A stretch of 64,000 nucleotides of DNA from Cellvibrio fontiphilus (lineage in GTDB: Bacteria; Pseudomonadota; Gammaproteobacteria; Pseudomonadales; Cellvibrionaceae), in assembly GCF_035317345.1 (NCBI RefSeq), contig NZ_JAYKTU010000003.1; one strand, given 5' to 3'. Position 1 is the stretch's first letter. The number at the start of each line of letters is the position of its first letter. Below the pieces are notes generated by a model. The model was not told where the DNA came from. It did no database searches and saw only the letters and a program-made list of their open reading frames with translations. The translations under genes and the position numbers were made by a program. This document shows, piece by piece, positions 36,120 to 45,083 of this stretch.

Positions 36120-36132
36120 ATTGTAATACATT
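36120..36132. promoter_or_regulatory. GntR/FadR-type operator F (ATTGT AAT ACATT)
   Basis: One mismatch from the perfect palindrome, 104 bp upstream of the dehydratase ATG and facing the dehydratase-SDR-ABC operon. No other structure was recognised in the 428-bp divergent region apart from sites E and F. Confidence 0.55.
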
Positions 36133-36235
36133 AATAATAATCATCTGTTCTCAATGCCTCTTTAACCTGTATGTGAATCGGCACTGTGCAAAGAGACGGA
36201 TTCCACTGGCGCGGCGGATTAGCGAAGTAGCCTTT

Positions 36236-37987
36236 ATGAGCCAAGACAATAACAACAGATCGGCCAGCAAAGCCCTGCGCAGCGCGCAATGGTTCGGTAC
36301 GCAAGATAAAAATGGCTTTATGTATCGCAGCTGGATGAAGAATCAGGGTATTCCCGAGCATCACTTCCAGGGCAAACCAATTATTGGCATTTGCAATACC
36401 TGGTCTGAACTCACCCCCTGCAATAGCAGCTTTCGCGACCTGGCCGAAAGTGTGCGCCGCGGCATTCTGGAAGCCGGCGGTGTGCCCGTGGAGTTCCCGG
36501 TATTTTCCAACGGCGAATCCAACCTGCGCCCCAGTGCCATGCTCACCCGCAATTTGGCTGCGATGGATGTAGAAGAAGCGATTCGCGGCAACCCTATCGA
36601 TGGCGTGGTGTTATTAGTCGGCTGCGACAAAACCACCCCCGCGCTGGTGATGGGCGCTGCCAGTTGCGACCTGCCCGCCATTGTTGTTACCGGCGGGCCT
36701 ATGCTCAACGGCAAACACAAGGGTAAGGATGTCGGCTCAGGCACCCTGGTCTGGCGTATGAGTGAGGACTACCAAGCCGGCAGGATTTCGCTGCAAGAAT
36801 TTATGGATGCCGAAGCGGATATGTCCCGCTCCACCGGCACCTGCAACACCATGGGCACCGCCAGCACTATGGCCTGCATGGTGGAGTCGCTCGGGCTATC
36901 GCTACCGCAAAACGCCGCGATTCCCGCCGTGGACTCGCGCCGTAAAACCCTCGCCTACGCCTCGGGCATGCGCATAGTGGAAATGGTGAATGAAGATTTG
37001 TGCCTCTCCAAACTGATCACGCGCGAAAGTGTGGTGAACGCCATTCGCACTAACGCGGCTATTGGTGGCTCCACCAACGCGGTCATTCATTTAAAAGCCA
37101 TCGCCGCACGGTTAAATATTCCCTTGGTGCTGGACGACTGGCACAGCTACGGCCACCAAGTACCCACCTTGGTAAATCTGCAGCCTTCCGGCCAGTATTT
37201 GATGGAAGACTTTTATTACGCTGGGGGTTTACCGGCCGTGTTAAAACGACTGGGTGATGCCAATTTACTGCACAAGGATTGCCTTACCGCCAACGGTAAA
37301 ACCCTGTGGGAAAACAACCAAAATGCGCCCTGCTACAACGATGATGTTATTCGCCCAATCACTAACCCATTGTGCGATAACGGTGGCATTTGCATTTTGC
37401 GCGGCAATCTGGCGCCACGCGGTGCGGTGTTAAAACCCAGTGCCGCATCGCCGCAATTAATGAAACATCGCGGTCGCGCCATCGTTTTTGAAAGCTTTGA
37501 TCACTACAAAGAACGCATTCTGGATGAGACGCTGGATGTAGATGCCAATAGCGTGATGGTGTTGAAAAACTGCGGCCCCAAGGGTTACCCCGGTATGCCG
37601 GAAGTGGGCAATATGGGTTTACCGCCCAAATTATTGAAACAGGGCGTAACCGATATGCTGCGTATTTCCGACGCACGCATGAGTGGCACGGCGTTTGGCA
37701 CAGTGGTATTGCACGTTGCGCCCGAAGCGCAAGAATTTGGCCCACTCGCCGCGGTGGAAGATGGCGACTGGATTGCACTGGATGCGGAAAACGGCTCACT
37801 GCATTTGGAAGTGAGCGATGTGGAAATTGCCGCGCGCCTTGAACAGTTGCGCGCGCAAAAAATCCAACGCAAAACCGGTGGCTACCTGCAGCTTTACATA
37901 GAACATGTGATGCAAGCCGATGAAGGTTGCGACTTTGATTTTTTAGTGGGTTGTCGCGGCGCTGCCGTGCCCGGTCACTCACATTAA
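36236..37987 (+). CDS. L-arabonate dehydratase (IlvD/Edd family)
   Basis: A 583-residue iron-sulfur dehydratase. Fe-S cysteine motifs are VGCDKTTP and GTCNTMGTAST, and the family signature RISDARMSGTAFGTV lies near the C-terminus. The sequence reads very close to the Rhizobium L-arabinonate dehydratase as I recall it (NTWSELTPCN, EEAIRGNPIDG, NMGLPPKLLKQG) and less close to xylonate dehydratase. It converts L-arabonate to 2-keto-3-deoxy-L-arabonate in the oxidative, non-phosphorylating route. D-fuconate or D-galactonate are alternative substrates for this subfamily. The start at 36236 (MSQDNNNRSASK) is preferred over 36173. It heads an operon with an SDR dehydrogenase and an ABC importer. Confidence 0.87.
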   Translation: MSQDNNNRSASKALRSAQWFGTQDKNGFMYRSWMKNQGIPEHHFQGKPIIGICNTWSELTPCNSSFRDLAESVRRGILEAGGVPVEFPVFSNGESNLRPSAMLTRNLAAMDVEEAIRGNPIDGVVLLVGCDKTTPALVMGAASCDLPAIVVTGGPMLNGKHKGKDVGSGTLVWRMSEDYQAGRISLQEFMDAEADMSRSTGTCNTMGTASTMACMVESLGLSLPQNAAIPAVDSRRKTLAYASGMRIVEMVNEDLCLSKLITRESVVNAIRTNAAIGGSTNAVIHLKAIAARLNIPLVLDDWHSYGHQVPTLVNLQPSGQYLMEDFYYAGGLPAVLKRLGDANLLHKDCLTANGKTLWENNQNAPCYNDDVIRPITNPLCDNGGICILRGNLAPRGAVLKPSAASPQLMKHRGRAIVFESFDHYKERILDETLDVDANSVMVLKNCGPKGYPGMPEVGNMGLPPKLLKQGVTDMLRISDARMSGTAFGTVVLHVAPEAQEFGPLAAVEDGDWIALDAENGSLHLEVSDVEIAARLEQLRAQKIQRKTGGYLQLYIEHVMQADEGCDFDFLVGCRGAAVPGHSH

Positions 37988-38004
37988 ATAGCCCAGGCAA
38001 CGCG

Positions 38005-38787
38005 ATGACTATCACCAACCAATATCCCAGCCTGAAATATAAAGTGGTGCTTATCACTGGCGGCGCTTCCGGTATTGGCGCCAATTTGGTGGAGGCGTTT
38101 TGTAAACAGGGCGCGCAGGTGTGTTTTATCGATATCCGCGATGAAGATGCGCACAAATTGGTGGAGCAACTGAGTCGCACTCCACAGCAACACACCAGCA
38201 GCACACCGCCGCGCTACTATCGCTGCAACCTGCTGAACATTCCCAAGCTGCAAGCCACCATTAAACAAATTTACAGCGATGTGGGCGCCATAAATGTGTT
38301 GATTAATAACGCCGCCAACGATACGCGCCACGACTTTCGCAATGTCACTGTGGATTACTGGAACGAGCGCTTGGCAGTGAATTTACGCCACCATTTTTTT
38401 GCCGCGCAAGCGGTCTACCCGCAAATGCTGGAGTTAGGCGGCGGCTCCATTATTAATTTAGGCTCCATGAGTTGGTACGCCACCCAGGGCGGTATGCCCG
38501 GTTACACCAGCTCCAAAGCAGCGATTGAAGGTTTAACCCGCGGTTTGGCGCGCGACATGGGCGGCGACAATATTCGTGTAAATACCCTGGTGCCCGGTTG
38601 GGTGATGACGGATCGCCAGGTGGCGATGCTCACGCAAGAAAAAACCGCGCGTAATATTTTGGAAAACCAGTGTTTAAAAAAATCGGTAATGCCGGAAGAC
38701 ATTAGCGCTATGGCGTTATTTCTGGCATCGGACGACAGCCGTATGTGTACCGCACAACATTTTATTGTGGATGGCGGCTGGATTTAA
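38005..38787 (+). CDS. SDR sugar 1-dehydrogenase (Caulobacter XylB-like)
   Basis: A 260-residue NAD(P)-dependent short-chain dehydrogenase. The cofactor loop is TGGASGIG, then NNAAND. The catalytic Ser (GSMSW) and YTSSK are present, and the C-terminal signature is FIVDGGWI. It resembles Caulobacter D-xylose dehydrogenase throughout (YPSLKYKVV, RCNL, WNERLAVNLRH, FLASDDSRMCT). Next to an L-arabonate dehydratase it most likely oxidises L-arabinose, or another pentose, to the lactone. The ATG at 38005, 17 bp after the dehydratase stop, fits the family N-terminus; the longer frame from 37951 overlaps the dehydratase and is not favoured. A lactonase is not found in the window. Confidence 0.87.
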   Translation: MTITNQYPSLKYKVVLITGGASGIGANLVEAFCKQGAQVCFIDIRDEDAHKLVEQLSRTPQQHTSSTPPRYYRCNLLNIPKLQATIKQIYSDVGAINVLINNAANDTRHDFRNVTVDYWNERLAVNLRHHFFAAQAVYPQMLELGGGSIINLGSMSWYATQGGMPGYTSSKAAIEGLTRGLARDMGGDNIRVNTLVPGWVMTDRQVAMLTQEKTARNILENQCLKKSVMPEDISAMALFLASDDSRMCTAQHFIVDGGWI

Positions 38788-38823
38788 TTTTTATTTATAA
38801 CTTTAACGATACGAGGAACCACT

Positions 38824-39768
38824 ATGAAAACGATTTTTAAAACCCTGACCCTCGCTGCCGCCATTGGCATTAGCGCTACCGCCAACGCCTTAACCGTGGG
38901 TTTTGCGCAAGTGGGTTCTGAATCTGGCTGGCGCACCAGTTTTTCGGAATCGGTAAAAGCCGAAGCGGAAAAACGTGGCATCACCTTAAAATTTTCTGAT
39001 GCACAACAAAAACAGGAAAACCAGATTAAAGCGGTGCGCAGTTTTATCGCCCAGCGGGTAGATGCAATTTTAATTGCGCCAGTAGTGGAAACCGGTTGGC
39101 AACCAGTGTTGATGGAAGCCAAACGTGCGCGTATTCCAGTGGTGATTCTGGACCGCAACGTATCCGTCACCGATCAATCACTTTACCTCACCCGCATTGC
39201 ACCCGACTTTGAAGTGGAAGGCCAACGTGCCGCCAACTGGCTGACTGAAAAAACCCAGGGCAAGTGCAACATTCTGGAACTGCAAGGCACTGTCGGTTCA
39301 AGTGCGGCAATTGGTCGTATGAAAGGCTTTAATGACACCATCGCCAAATTTCCTGAAACCAAAATTGTGCGCAGCCAAACTGCTGAATTTACCCGCGCCA
39401 AAGGTAAGGAAGTAATGGAGACCATGCTTAAAGCCGAAGGTGGCGGTAAAAATATTTGTGCAATTTGGGCACACAACGATGAAATGGCACTGGGTGCGAT
39501 TCAAGCCGTAAAAGAAGCCGGCTTGCAACCCGGTAAGGATATTTTGATCGTATCGGTAGATGCCGTAGATGACGCGCTCAAAGCGATTGTGGCCGGTGAA
39601 ATTAACGTTTCGGTAGAACTCAGCCCGCACCTCGGTGGCCCGGCATTTGATGTAATTGACCAAGCACGCGCTGGCAAAAAAGATTTTGAAAAATGGATTC
39701 GTATGGGTGGTGCGGTATATACCCAAGACAATGCTGCAGCAGAATTGGCTAAACGCGGCGCTAAATAA
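38824..39768 (+). CDS. ytfQ: ABC sugar importer, periplasmic binding protein (YtfQ-like)
   Basis: A 314-residue periplasmic binding protein of the ribose/galactofuranose type. The signal peptide (MKTIFKTLTLAAAIGISATANA) has GAGGA upstream. The mature start LTVGFAQVGSESGWRT and the motifs VVETGW and AIWAHNDEMALGA match E. coli YtfQ, which binds furanose forms of galactose and arabinose. In this operon, L-arabinofuranose is the likely ligand. It is followed by a 210-bp gap containing a structured repeat before the ATPase gene, probably letting the binding protein be made in excess. Confidence 0.9.
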   Translation: MKTIFKTLTLAAAIGISATANALTVGFAQVGSESGWRTSFSESVKAEAEKRGITLKFSDAQQKQENQIKAVRSFIAQRVDAILIAPVVETGWQPVLMEAKRARIPVVILDRNVSVTDQSLYLTRIAPDFEVEGQRAANWLTEKTQGKCNILELQGTVGSSAAIGRMKGFNDTIAKFPETKIVRSQTAEFTRAKGKEVMETMLKAEGGGKNICAIWAHNDEMALGAIQAVKEAGLQPGKDILIVSVDAVDDALKAIVAGEINVSVELSPHLGGPAFDVIDQARAGKKDFEKWIRMGGAVYTQDNAAAELAKRGAK

Positions 39769-39800
39769 TTTTTCAAATTAATGTTGCTGAAACTGCCGAA

Positions 39801-39902
39801 GAAGCTGGCTGCGGGCTCGTGAGACAATCGGAGACATGGATGTCGACGCTTAGCCTCCAGGGACGGATTCACGGCGTGTCTCACGAGCCTGCAGCCAGCT
39901 TC
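39801..39902 (+). repeat. Structured interspersed element, copy 1 (between ytfQ and ytfR)
   Basis: The outer arms 39801-39825 and 39878-39902 pair over 24 of 25 bp. Inside lie a GACAT-GG-ATGTC hairpin (about 39832-39843) and a shorter CCTCC-AGG hairpin, so the RNA would form a three-way junction. The core from GTGAGAC to GTCTCAC recurs at 52186-52277 in the same sense orientation, but the outer arms are different in sequence. It has no T run. Confidence 0.85.
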
Positions 39903-39978
39903 CGATGCTTCTAGTGGCACAAACACGTTCTTAATTGTTGATCGCAAAAAGTGATCATAACTACAGTGTTAATTAACT

Positions 39979-41475
39979 ATGAACACAAATCCAGTTTTAC
40001 AACTCAAGGGAATCCATAAGAAATTCCCGAGTGTACACGCACTGAAAGGTGTGGATTTCACCCTGCGCGCAGGGGAGATCCATGCGCTGCTCGGTGAAAA
40101 TGGCGCGGGCAAATCTACCCTGATTAAAGTCATGACCGGTGTTTACCAACGCGATGGCGGCGATATTTTGTTGGATGGAAAACCCATATTCCCAAGCAAC
40201 ACTGGCGATGCCCAGGCTCTGGGTGTCAGCACTGTGTATCAGGAAGTAAATTTGTTGCCCAATTTAACCGTGGCGCAAAATATTTATTTGGGTCGCGAGC
40301 CGCGCCGCTTCGGTTTAATTAACTGGGGCAAAGTGAATCGCGATGCCGCAGAATTATTAAAGGGCTACGACCTGGATATAGACGTAACCCAACCGCTCTC
40401 CAGCTATTCAATCGCGGTGCAACAACTAATTGCGATTGCACGCGGTGTGGATATGTCAGCCAAGGTATTAATTCTGGACGAACCCACCGCCAGTTTGGAT
40501 GCTGACGAAGTGCAATCGCTCTTTCGCATCATGCGCGACCTGCGCAGCAAAGGCATTGGTATTGTATTTGTCACCCACTTTCTGGATCAGGTTTATGCGG
40601 TGTGCGACCGCATCACTATTTTGCGCAGCGCTGAACTGGTCGGTGAATTTGAGGCCGCAACACTTTCACGCCCTGAACTGATTGGTCATATGCTCGGCAA
40701 AGAATTGGCAGCGCTGGGTGAACACAAACCGCAAAGCAGTGCCAGCAGCAGCGAACCACTAGTGGAATTAAAAGCCCTGGGCCACAACACCAATTTATCG
40801 CCCCTGGATTTAACCGTCGGCAAAGGCGAAGTAGTCGGCCTTGCGGGTCTGCTCGGCTCCGGCCGCACCGAACTCTGCCGCTTGTTATTTGCCATCGACA
40901 AAAGAAATAGCGGCGAATTATTGTTTGACGGCAAGCCGGTGAATTTTTCTGCACCGCGCGAAGCGATTATTGCCGGCATGGGCCTCTGCCCGGAAGACCG
41001 CAAACACGACGGTATTCTGGGCCAGCTTTCCATTCGCGAAAATATGATTCTCGCCCGCCAGATCAAACAGGGTTGGTGGAAATTTATTTCGCGCAAAGAG
41101 CAGGAAGACATCGCCAATCGCTATGTAAAAGAATTGAGCATTGCCACCTCGGATATTGAAAAACCCATCGAACAATTAAGTGGCGGCAACCAGCAAAAAG
41201 TGATCCTCGCGCGCTGGCTTGCGGCCAACCCGCGCTTGTTAATTCTGGATGAGCCGACCCGCGGTATTGATATTGGCGCTCACGCGGAAATTATTCGCCT
41301 GATTCGCAAACTCTGCGCCGATGGTTTGTCACTGGTGGTGGCCTCCTCCGAATTGGAAGAGCTGGTGGCCTTCAGCAATAAAGTGGTAGTGCTACGCGAC
41401 CGTAAAAAAGTGGCGGAACTGCAAGGCGATGACATCAACCCGCAACGCATTATGCAGGCCATTGCGTCGAATTAA
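39979..41475 (+). CDS. ytfR: ABC sugar importer, ATPase with two nucleotide-binding domains (YtfR-like)
   Basis: A 498-residue ATPase of the RbsA/YtfR class. The first domain has Walker A GENGAGKST, a variant signature (SSYSIAVQQL) and Walker B VLILDEPTASLD. The second has a degenerate Walker A (GLLGSGRTEL), the signature LSGGNQQKVILARWL and Walker B LLILDEPTRGID. Such fused ATPases energise CUT2 sugar importers; one site is usually degenerate. The gene is followed by two permease genes that overlap. The system should import furanose sugars, with L-arabinose the best candidate from context. Confidence 0.93.
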   Translation: MNTNPVLQLKGIHKKFPSVHALKGVDFTLRAGEIHALLGENGAGKSTLIKVMTGVYQRDGGDILLDGKPIFPSNTGDAQALGVSTVYQEVNLLPNLTVAQNIYLGREPRRFGLINWGKVNRDAAELLKGYDLDIDVTQPLSSYSIAVQQLIAIARGVDMSAKVLILDEPTASLDADEVQSLFRIMRDLRSKGIGIVFVTHFLDQVYAVCDRITILRSAELVGEFEAATLSRPELIGHMLGKELAALGEHKPQSSASSSEPLVELKALGHNTNLSPLDLTVGKGEVVGLAGLLGSGRTELCRLLFAIDKRNSGELLFDGKPVNFSAPREAIIAGMGLCPEDRKHDGILGQLSIRENMILARQIKQGWWKFISRKEQEDIANRYVKELSIATSDIEKPIEQLSGGNQQKVILARWLAANPRLLILDEPTRGIDIGAHAEIIRLIRKLCADGLSLVVASSELEELVAFSNKVVVLRDRKKVAELQGDDINPQRIMQAIASN

Positions 41476-41490
41476 TTGATAGAGGCTGTT

Positions 41491-42513
41491 ATGAATTTTA
41501 CCAAGAACCAAAACCTGCGCCGCTATTTATGGCCCTGTGCCGGTTTGCTGGTACTAATGCTGGTTAACGCCATCATTGCACCGGAATTTTTTACGATTGA
41601 ATTTAAAGATGGCCGCTTTTACGGCAGCTTGATTGATGTGCTTAACCGCGCCGCGCCAGTCGCACTCCTGGCCATTGGCATGTCATTGGTAATTGCCACC
41701 GCTGGTGTGGATTTATCGGTCGGCTCCATTATGGCTATCGCCGGTGCAGTCAGCGCTTATTACATCACCAAGGGTGTGGACAACCTCGCACTGATTATCG
41801 GCGCAGGTTTAATTGCCGGTTTAATTGCGGGAATCGTGAATGGTTTTCTCGTGGGCTATATGAGCATCCAGCCTATTGTTGCCACTTTGATTTTAATGGT
41901 GGGTGGGCGCGGTATTGCACAGTTAATTAACGAAGGACAAATCGTCACCTTTGATCACAGCGGATTTGCGTTTTTAGGCACTGGCAGTTTCCTCGGCTTG
42001 CCCTTTCCGGTGGTGCTGGTGATTATTACTTTTGCGTTGGTGCAATTACTGACTCGTCGCACTGCATTGGGTTTGTATATTGAAGCCGTGGGCGCCAACC
42101 CTTCCGCCAGCCATTACATGGGCCTGAACGCCAAGGCGATTAAATTATCCGTCTATGTGGTTGCCGGTTTGTGTGCTGCATTGGCCGGCATGATTGCCGC
42201 CGCTGACATTCGCGGCTCCGATGCGAACAACGCCGGTTTATGGTTGGAGCTGGACGCGATTCTCGCCGTGGTGATTGGCGGTGCATCACTCATGGGCGGG
42301 CGCTTTTCCATTTTCCTCGCGGTGATAGGCGCGCTGATTATTCAAACCCTCACAGTAACTATTATTCTGAGCGGCATTGAACCCAAATTTAATTTGCTGA
42401 TTAAAGCCAGCGCCATCATTTTGGTGTTGCTCATGCAATCGCCGCGCTTCCAGCAACAATTAAGTCAGTTGAACTTCTTTAAGAAAAACAACAAGGAGAT
42501 TAACCGTGCTTAA
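41491..42513 (+). CDS. ytfT: ABC sugar importer, permease 1 (YtfT-like)
   Basis: A permease of 340 residues of the RbsC/BPD_transp_2 family with about 9-10 helices. ATG 41491 with AGAGG just upstream is used; a TTG five codons earlier is unlikely. Conserved family segments are IATAGVDLSVGSIMAIAGA and DAILAVVIGGASLMGGR. Two dissimilar permeases, as in E. coli YtfT and YjfF, form the channel. Its last 8 nt overlap the start of the next permease. Confidence 0.92.
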   Translation: MNFTKNQNLRRYLWPCAGLLVLMLVNAIIAPEFFTIEFKDGRFYGSLIDVLNRAAPVALLAIGMSLVIATAGVDLSVGSIMAIAGAVSAYYITKGVDNLALIIGAGLIAGLIAGIVNGFLVGYMSIQPIVATLILMVGGRGIAQLINEGQIVTFDHSGFAFLGTGSFLGLPFPVVLVIITFALVQLLTRRTALGLYIEAVGANPSASHYMGLNAKAIKLSVYVVAGLCAALAGMIAAADIRGSDANNAGLWLELDAILAVVIGGASLMGGRFSIFLAVIGALIIQTLTVTIILSGIEPKFNLLIKASAIILVLLMQSPRFQQQLSQLNFFKKNNKEINRA

Positions 42514-43462
42514 TCCTAAATTTATTCCCCTTGCCGTTACCTGCGTTTTATTTTTTGTGCTGTTTGGCATAGGTTCCGCGCAATTTGAAGGATTTGGCAG
42601 CTCGCGCGTATTTTTTAATTTACTGAGCGACAACGCCTTTTTAATTATTGCCGCCGTGGGCATGACCTTTGTGATTTTATCGGGCGGTATTGATTTGTCG
42701 GTCGGCGCGGTTATTGCGCTTACCGGCGTGGTGTGCAGTGTGTTGATTAGCAAATACAACATGCATCCGCTGGTGGTGTTTCCCATTGTATTAGTAGGCG
42801 GCACCGCATTCGGCGCGATTATGGGTGCAATTATTCACTATTACAAAATGCAGCCGTTTATTGTCACACTCGCAGGAATGTTTTTTGCGCGCGGTCTGGC
42901 AAGTGTAATCAGCGAAGAGTCCATCCCCATTGAACACGAGTTTTACAACCAGGTCGCAGAATTTGGTTTTATGTTGCCGGGCGATGCCTGGGTGGGAACC
43001 TCTACCCTGATTGCGGTCGCGGTATTAATCGCTGCCATTATTGTGGCCCACTACACCCGTTTTGGTGGCCGCGTTTACGCCATTGGTGGCGATATGAATT
43101 CCGCTGCACTCATGGGTATTCCGCTGGCACACACGACCATTCGCATTTATGCCATCAGCGCGTTCCTCGCGACTCTGTCAGGCATTGTCTATTCCTTCTA
43201 CACCTTCTCCGGTTATTCACTTGCGGCGGTGGGTGTGGAGCTGGATGCAATTGCCGCTGTGGTGATTGGCGGCACCCTGCTCACTGGCGGTTACGGCTAT
43301 ATGTTCGGCACCCTGATTGGTGTACTCATCATGGGCGTAGTGCAAACCTACATTTCGTTTGATGGCACCTTAAGCAGCTGGTGGACAAAGATCGTGATTG
43401 GCCTGCTGCTCTTCTGTTTCATCGCCCTGCAACAACTCTTGGTGCGCGCAAGACCTAAATAG
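42506..43462 (+). CDS. yjfF: ABC sugar importer, permease 2 (YjfF-like)
   Basis: A 318-residue permease with helices like those of YtfT and the segments VILSGGIDLSVGAVIALTG and DAIAAVVIGGTLLTGG. It begins with GTG at 42506, preceded by AAGGAG within ytfT, and overlaps that gene by 8 nt, so the two are translationally coupled. A terminator at 43514 closes the operon. Confidence 0.92.
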   Translation: MLNPKFIPLAVTCVLFFVLFGIGSAQFEGFGSSRVFFNLLSDNAFLIIAAVGMTFVILSGGIDLSVGAVIALTGVVCSVLISKYNMHPLVVFPIVLVGGTAFGAIMGAIIHYYKMQPFIVTLAGMFFARGLASVISEESIPIEHEFYNQVAEFGFMLPGDAWVGTSTLIAVAVLIAAIIVAHYTRFGGRVYAIGGDMNSAALMGIPLAHTTIRIYAISAFLATLSGIVYSFYTFSGYSLAAVGVELDAIAAVVIGGTLLTGGYGYMFGTLIGVLIMGVVQTYISFDGTLSSWWTKIVIGLLLFCFIALQQLLVRARPK

Positions 43463-43513
43463 GTTGCCTTTCTGTGTAACAGAAGGACACAGCGACTTCC
43501 GACAGATTGTTTC

Positions 43514-43550
43514 AAAAGCCCGGCGCCAAATAACGCCGGGCTTTTTGCTT
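43514..43550 (+). terminator. Rho-independent terminator of the dehydratase-SDR-ABC operon
   Basis: The stem AAAAGCCCGGCG / CGCCGGGCTTTT has an 8-nt loop and is followed by TTGCTTTT. It lies 51 bp after the yjfF stop. The 300-bp gap 43463-43762 also holds a fragment of the 27-bp inverted-repeat element at 43490-43505; its right part must contain the next promoter, but no clear box is seen. Confidence 0.9.
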
Positions 43551-43762
43551 TTGCGCCCTCACCCACACTCACCTCCCCACCTGCCCCCTTTTAGATCAGT
43601 GGCCAGCACCAAAAAGTCACCTATACTATGAGTCAGTAAGCGCTGTTGGCCGCCGGTTAGCGCTTCAGCTGCTCCGATTCAACCCCCAACGCTTTAGATG
43701 GACTTTCTCTCCTGCGGACTACCGCATAGCCACAACACCCAAATGGTTCCAAGAGGTTATCC

Positions 43763-45076
43763 ATGCTGTTCAATGCGTCACTTAAGAAGCAATTGCTGGA
43801 ATTACAACAGGCGCAAACATCTACCGATGCCATGCTAAAGGCCATGTGTGAAAACATCCCGGTCATTCAATTCACCCCCAGAGGTGAAATTATTACCGCC
43901 AATGCGATGTTTCTCGCGGCCGTTGGTTATCAACTGCATGAAATTCAAGGCCAGCATCACCGCATTTTTTGCGATCAACAGACGCGCGAGTCACCTGAGT
44001 ACAGCAATTTCTGGCGCGATCTCAATGCCGGCAAAGCCAACAAAGGAACCTACTTACGCTACACCAAAGATGGCAGCGCCATCTGGCTGGAGGCCACTTA
44101 TTTCCCAGTGATAGAACAAGGAAAGGTAACCCGCGTATTTAAAATTGCCAAAGATATTACCGAGCAAGTGATTAGCAGCAAAAACAATGAGGCGATTATT
44201 ACCGCGCTGCACAAAGCGCTGGCAGTGATTGAATTTACCCCCGAAGGCCAGGTGATCACCGCCAACCAGAATTTTCTGGATGCAATGGGCTATCAACTGC
44301 ACGAGGTGAAGGGGCAGCATCACCGTCGTTTTTGTGACGAGGAGTTCTATCGGCACAACCCGCATTTTTGGCAAGAACTTGCGGCAGGTAATTTCAAGCA
44401 GGGCAAGTTTGAACGGCGCACCAAATCTGGCCGAACCATTTGGCTGGAGGCAACTTACAACCCCATTTTTGAAAACGGCAAGGTGATAAAAATCATCAAG
44501 TTTGCCAGCGATATTACCGAGCGTATCCAATACGCGGAAAAGGTGTATCACACCAGCCAAATCGCCTACCAGACCTCGCAAGAAACCATGCAAATCGCCG
44601 AGGAGGGCGAATTACTGCTGGATCGAACCGCGACCAGCTCCCAGGCTATTGCTGGCGAAGTGAGCCACTCATCCGAACTGATCGGGCAATTACTCGATGA
44701 GTCCAAAAAAATCTCTGCTATGGTTAATACAATCCGCAGTATTGCGGATCAGACCAATCTATTGGCATTGAACGCGGCAATCGAGGCCGCCCGCGCGGGT
44801 GAAAATGGCCGTGGCTTTGCGGTAGTGGCTGATGAAGTACGCAACCTTGCCGCCCGTACCAGCAGCTCAACCCTTGAAATTGAGGAGGTTGTGCGACGCA
44901 ATAGTTCACTTACCGAAGAGGTTATGAAAGGTATGGAACTGGCACGCACCCAGGCAGAAGACGGTAATCGCTTGGTCAACAATGCCGTAGCAGTAATAGA
45001 GGCCATTAAGACCGGCGCCCAAAAAGTCTGCGAAGCGGTTGCTTTACTCAAGACAAACAAACAAGCAGAACATTAA
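43763..45076 (+). CDS. Soluble PAS-PAS chemoreceptor, BdlA-like
   Basis: A 437-residue chemoreceptor without transmembrane helices. Two tandem PAS domains (about 25-145 and 145-265) are internally repeated: GYQLHEIQGQHHRIFCD and GYQLHEVKGQHHRRFCDE. A short methyl-accepting signalling domain follows with the tip QTNLLALNAAIEAARAGENG. This architecture and length match Pseudomonas BdlA (417 residues), which controls biofilm dispersal together with c-di-GMP phosphodiesterases. An EAL protein gene follows by 7 bp. The PAS type (HHxxFC) is that of Aer-like redox or oxygen sensors and may bind haem or flavin. Confidence 0.9.
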   Translation: MLFNASLKKQLLELQQAQTSTDAMLKAMCENIPVIQFTPRGEIITANAMFLAAVGYQLHEIQGQHHRIFCDQQTRESPEYSNFWRDLNAGKANKGTYLRYTKDGSAIWLEATYFPVIEQGKVTRVFKIAKDITEQVISSKNNEAIITALHKALAVIEFTPEGQVITANQNFLDAMGYQLHEVKGQHHRRFCDEEFYRHNPHFWQELAAGNFKQGKFERRTKSGRTIWLEATYNPIFENGKVIKIIKFASDITERIQYAEKVYHTSQIAYQTSQETMQIAEEGELLLDRTATSSQAIAGEVSHSSELIGQLLDESKKISAMVNTIRSIADQTNLLALNAAIEAARAGENGRGFAVVADEVRNLAARTSSSTLEIEEVVRRNSSLTEEVMKGMELARTQAEDGNRLVNNAVAVIEAIKTGAQKVCEAVALLKTNKQAEH

Positions 45077-45083
45077 AAATATT

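Noticed and set aside
38824..39768. Annotation of the binding protein as a ribose-binding protein
   Set aside because: The motifs and the two-permease operon match the YtfQ type rather than RbsB, and no ribose genes are present.
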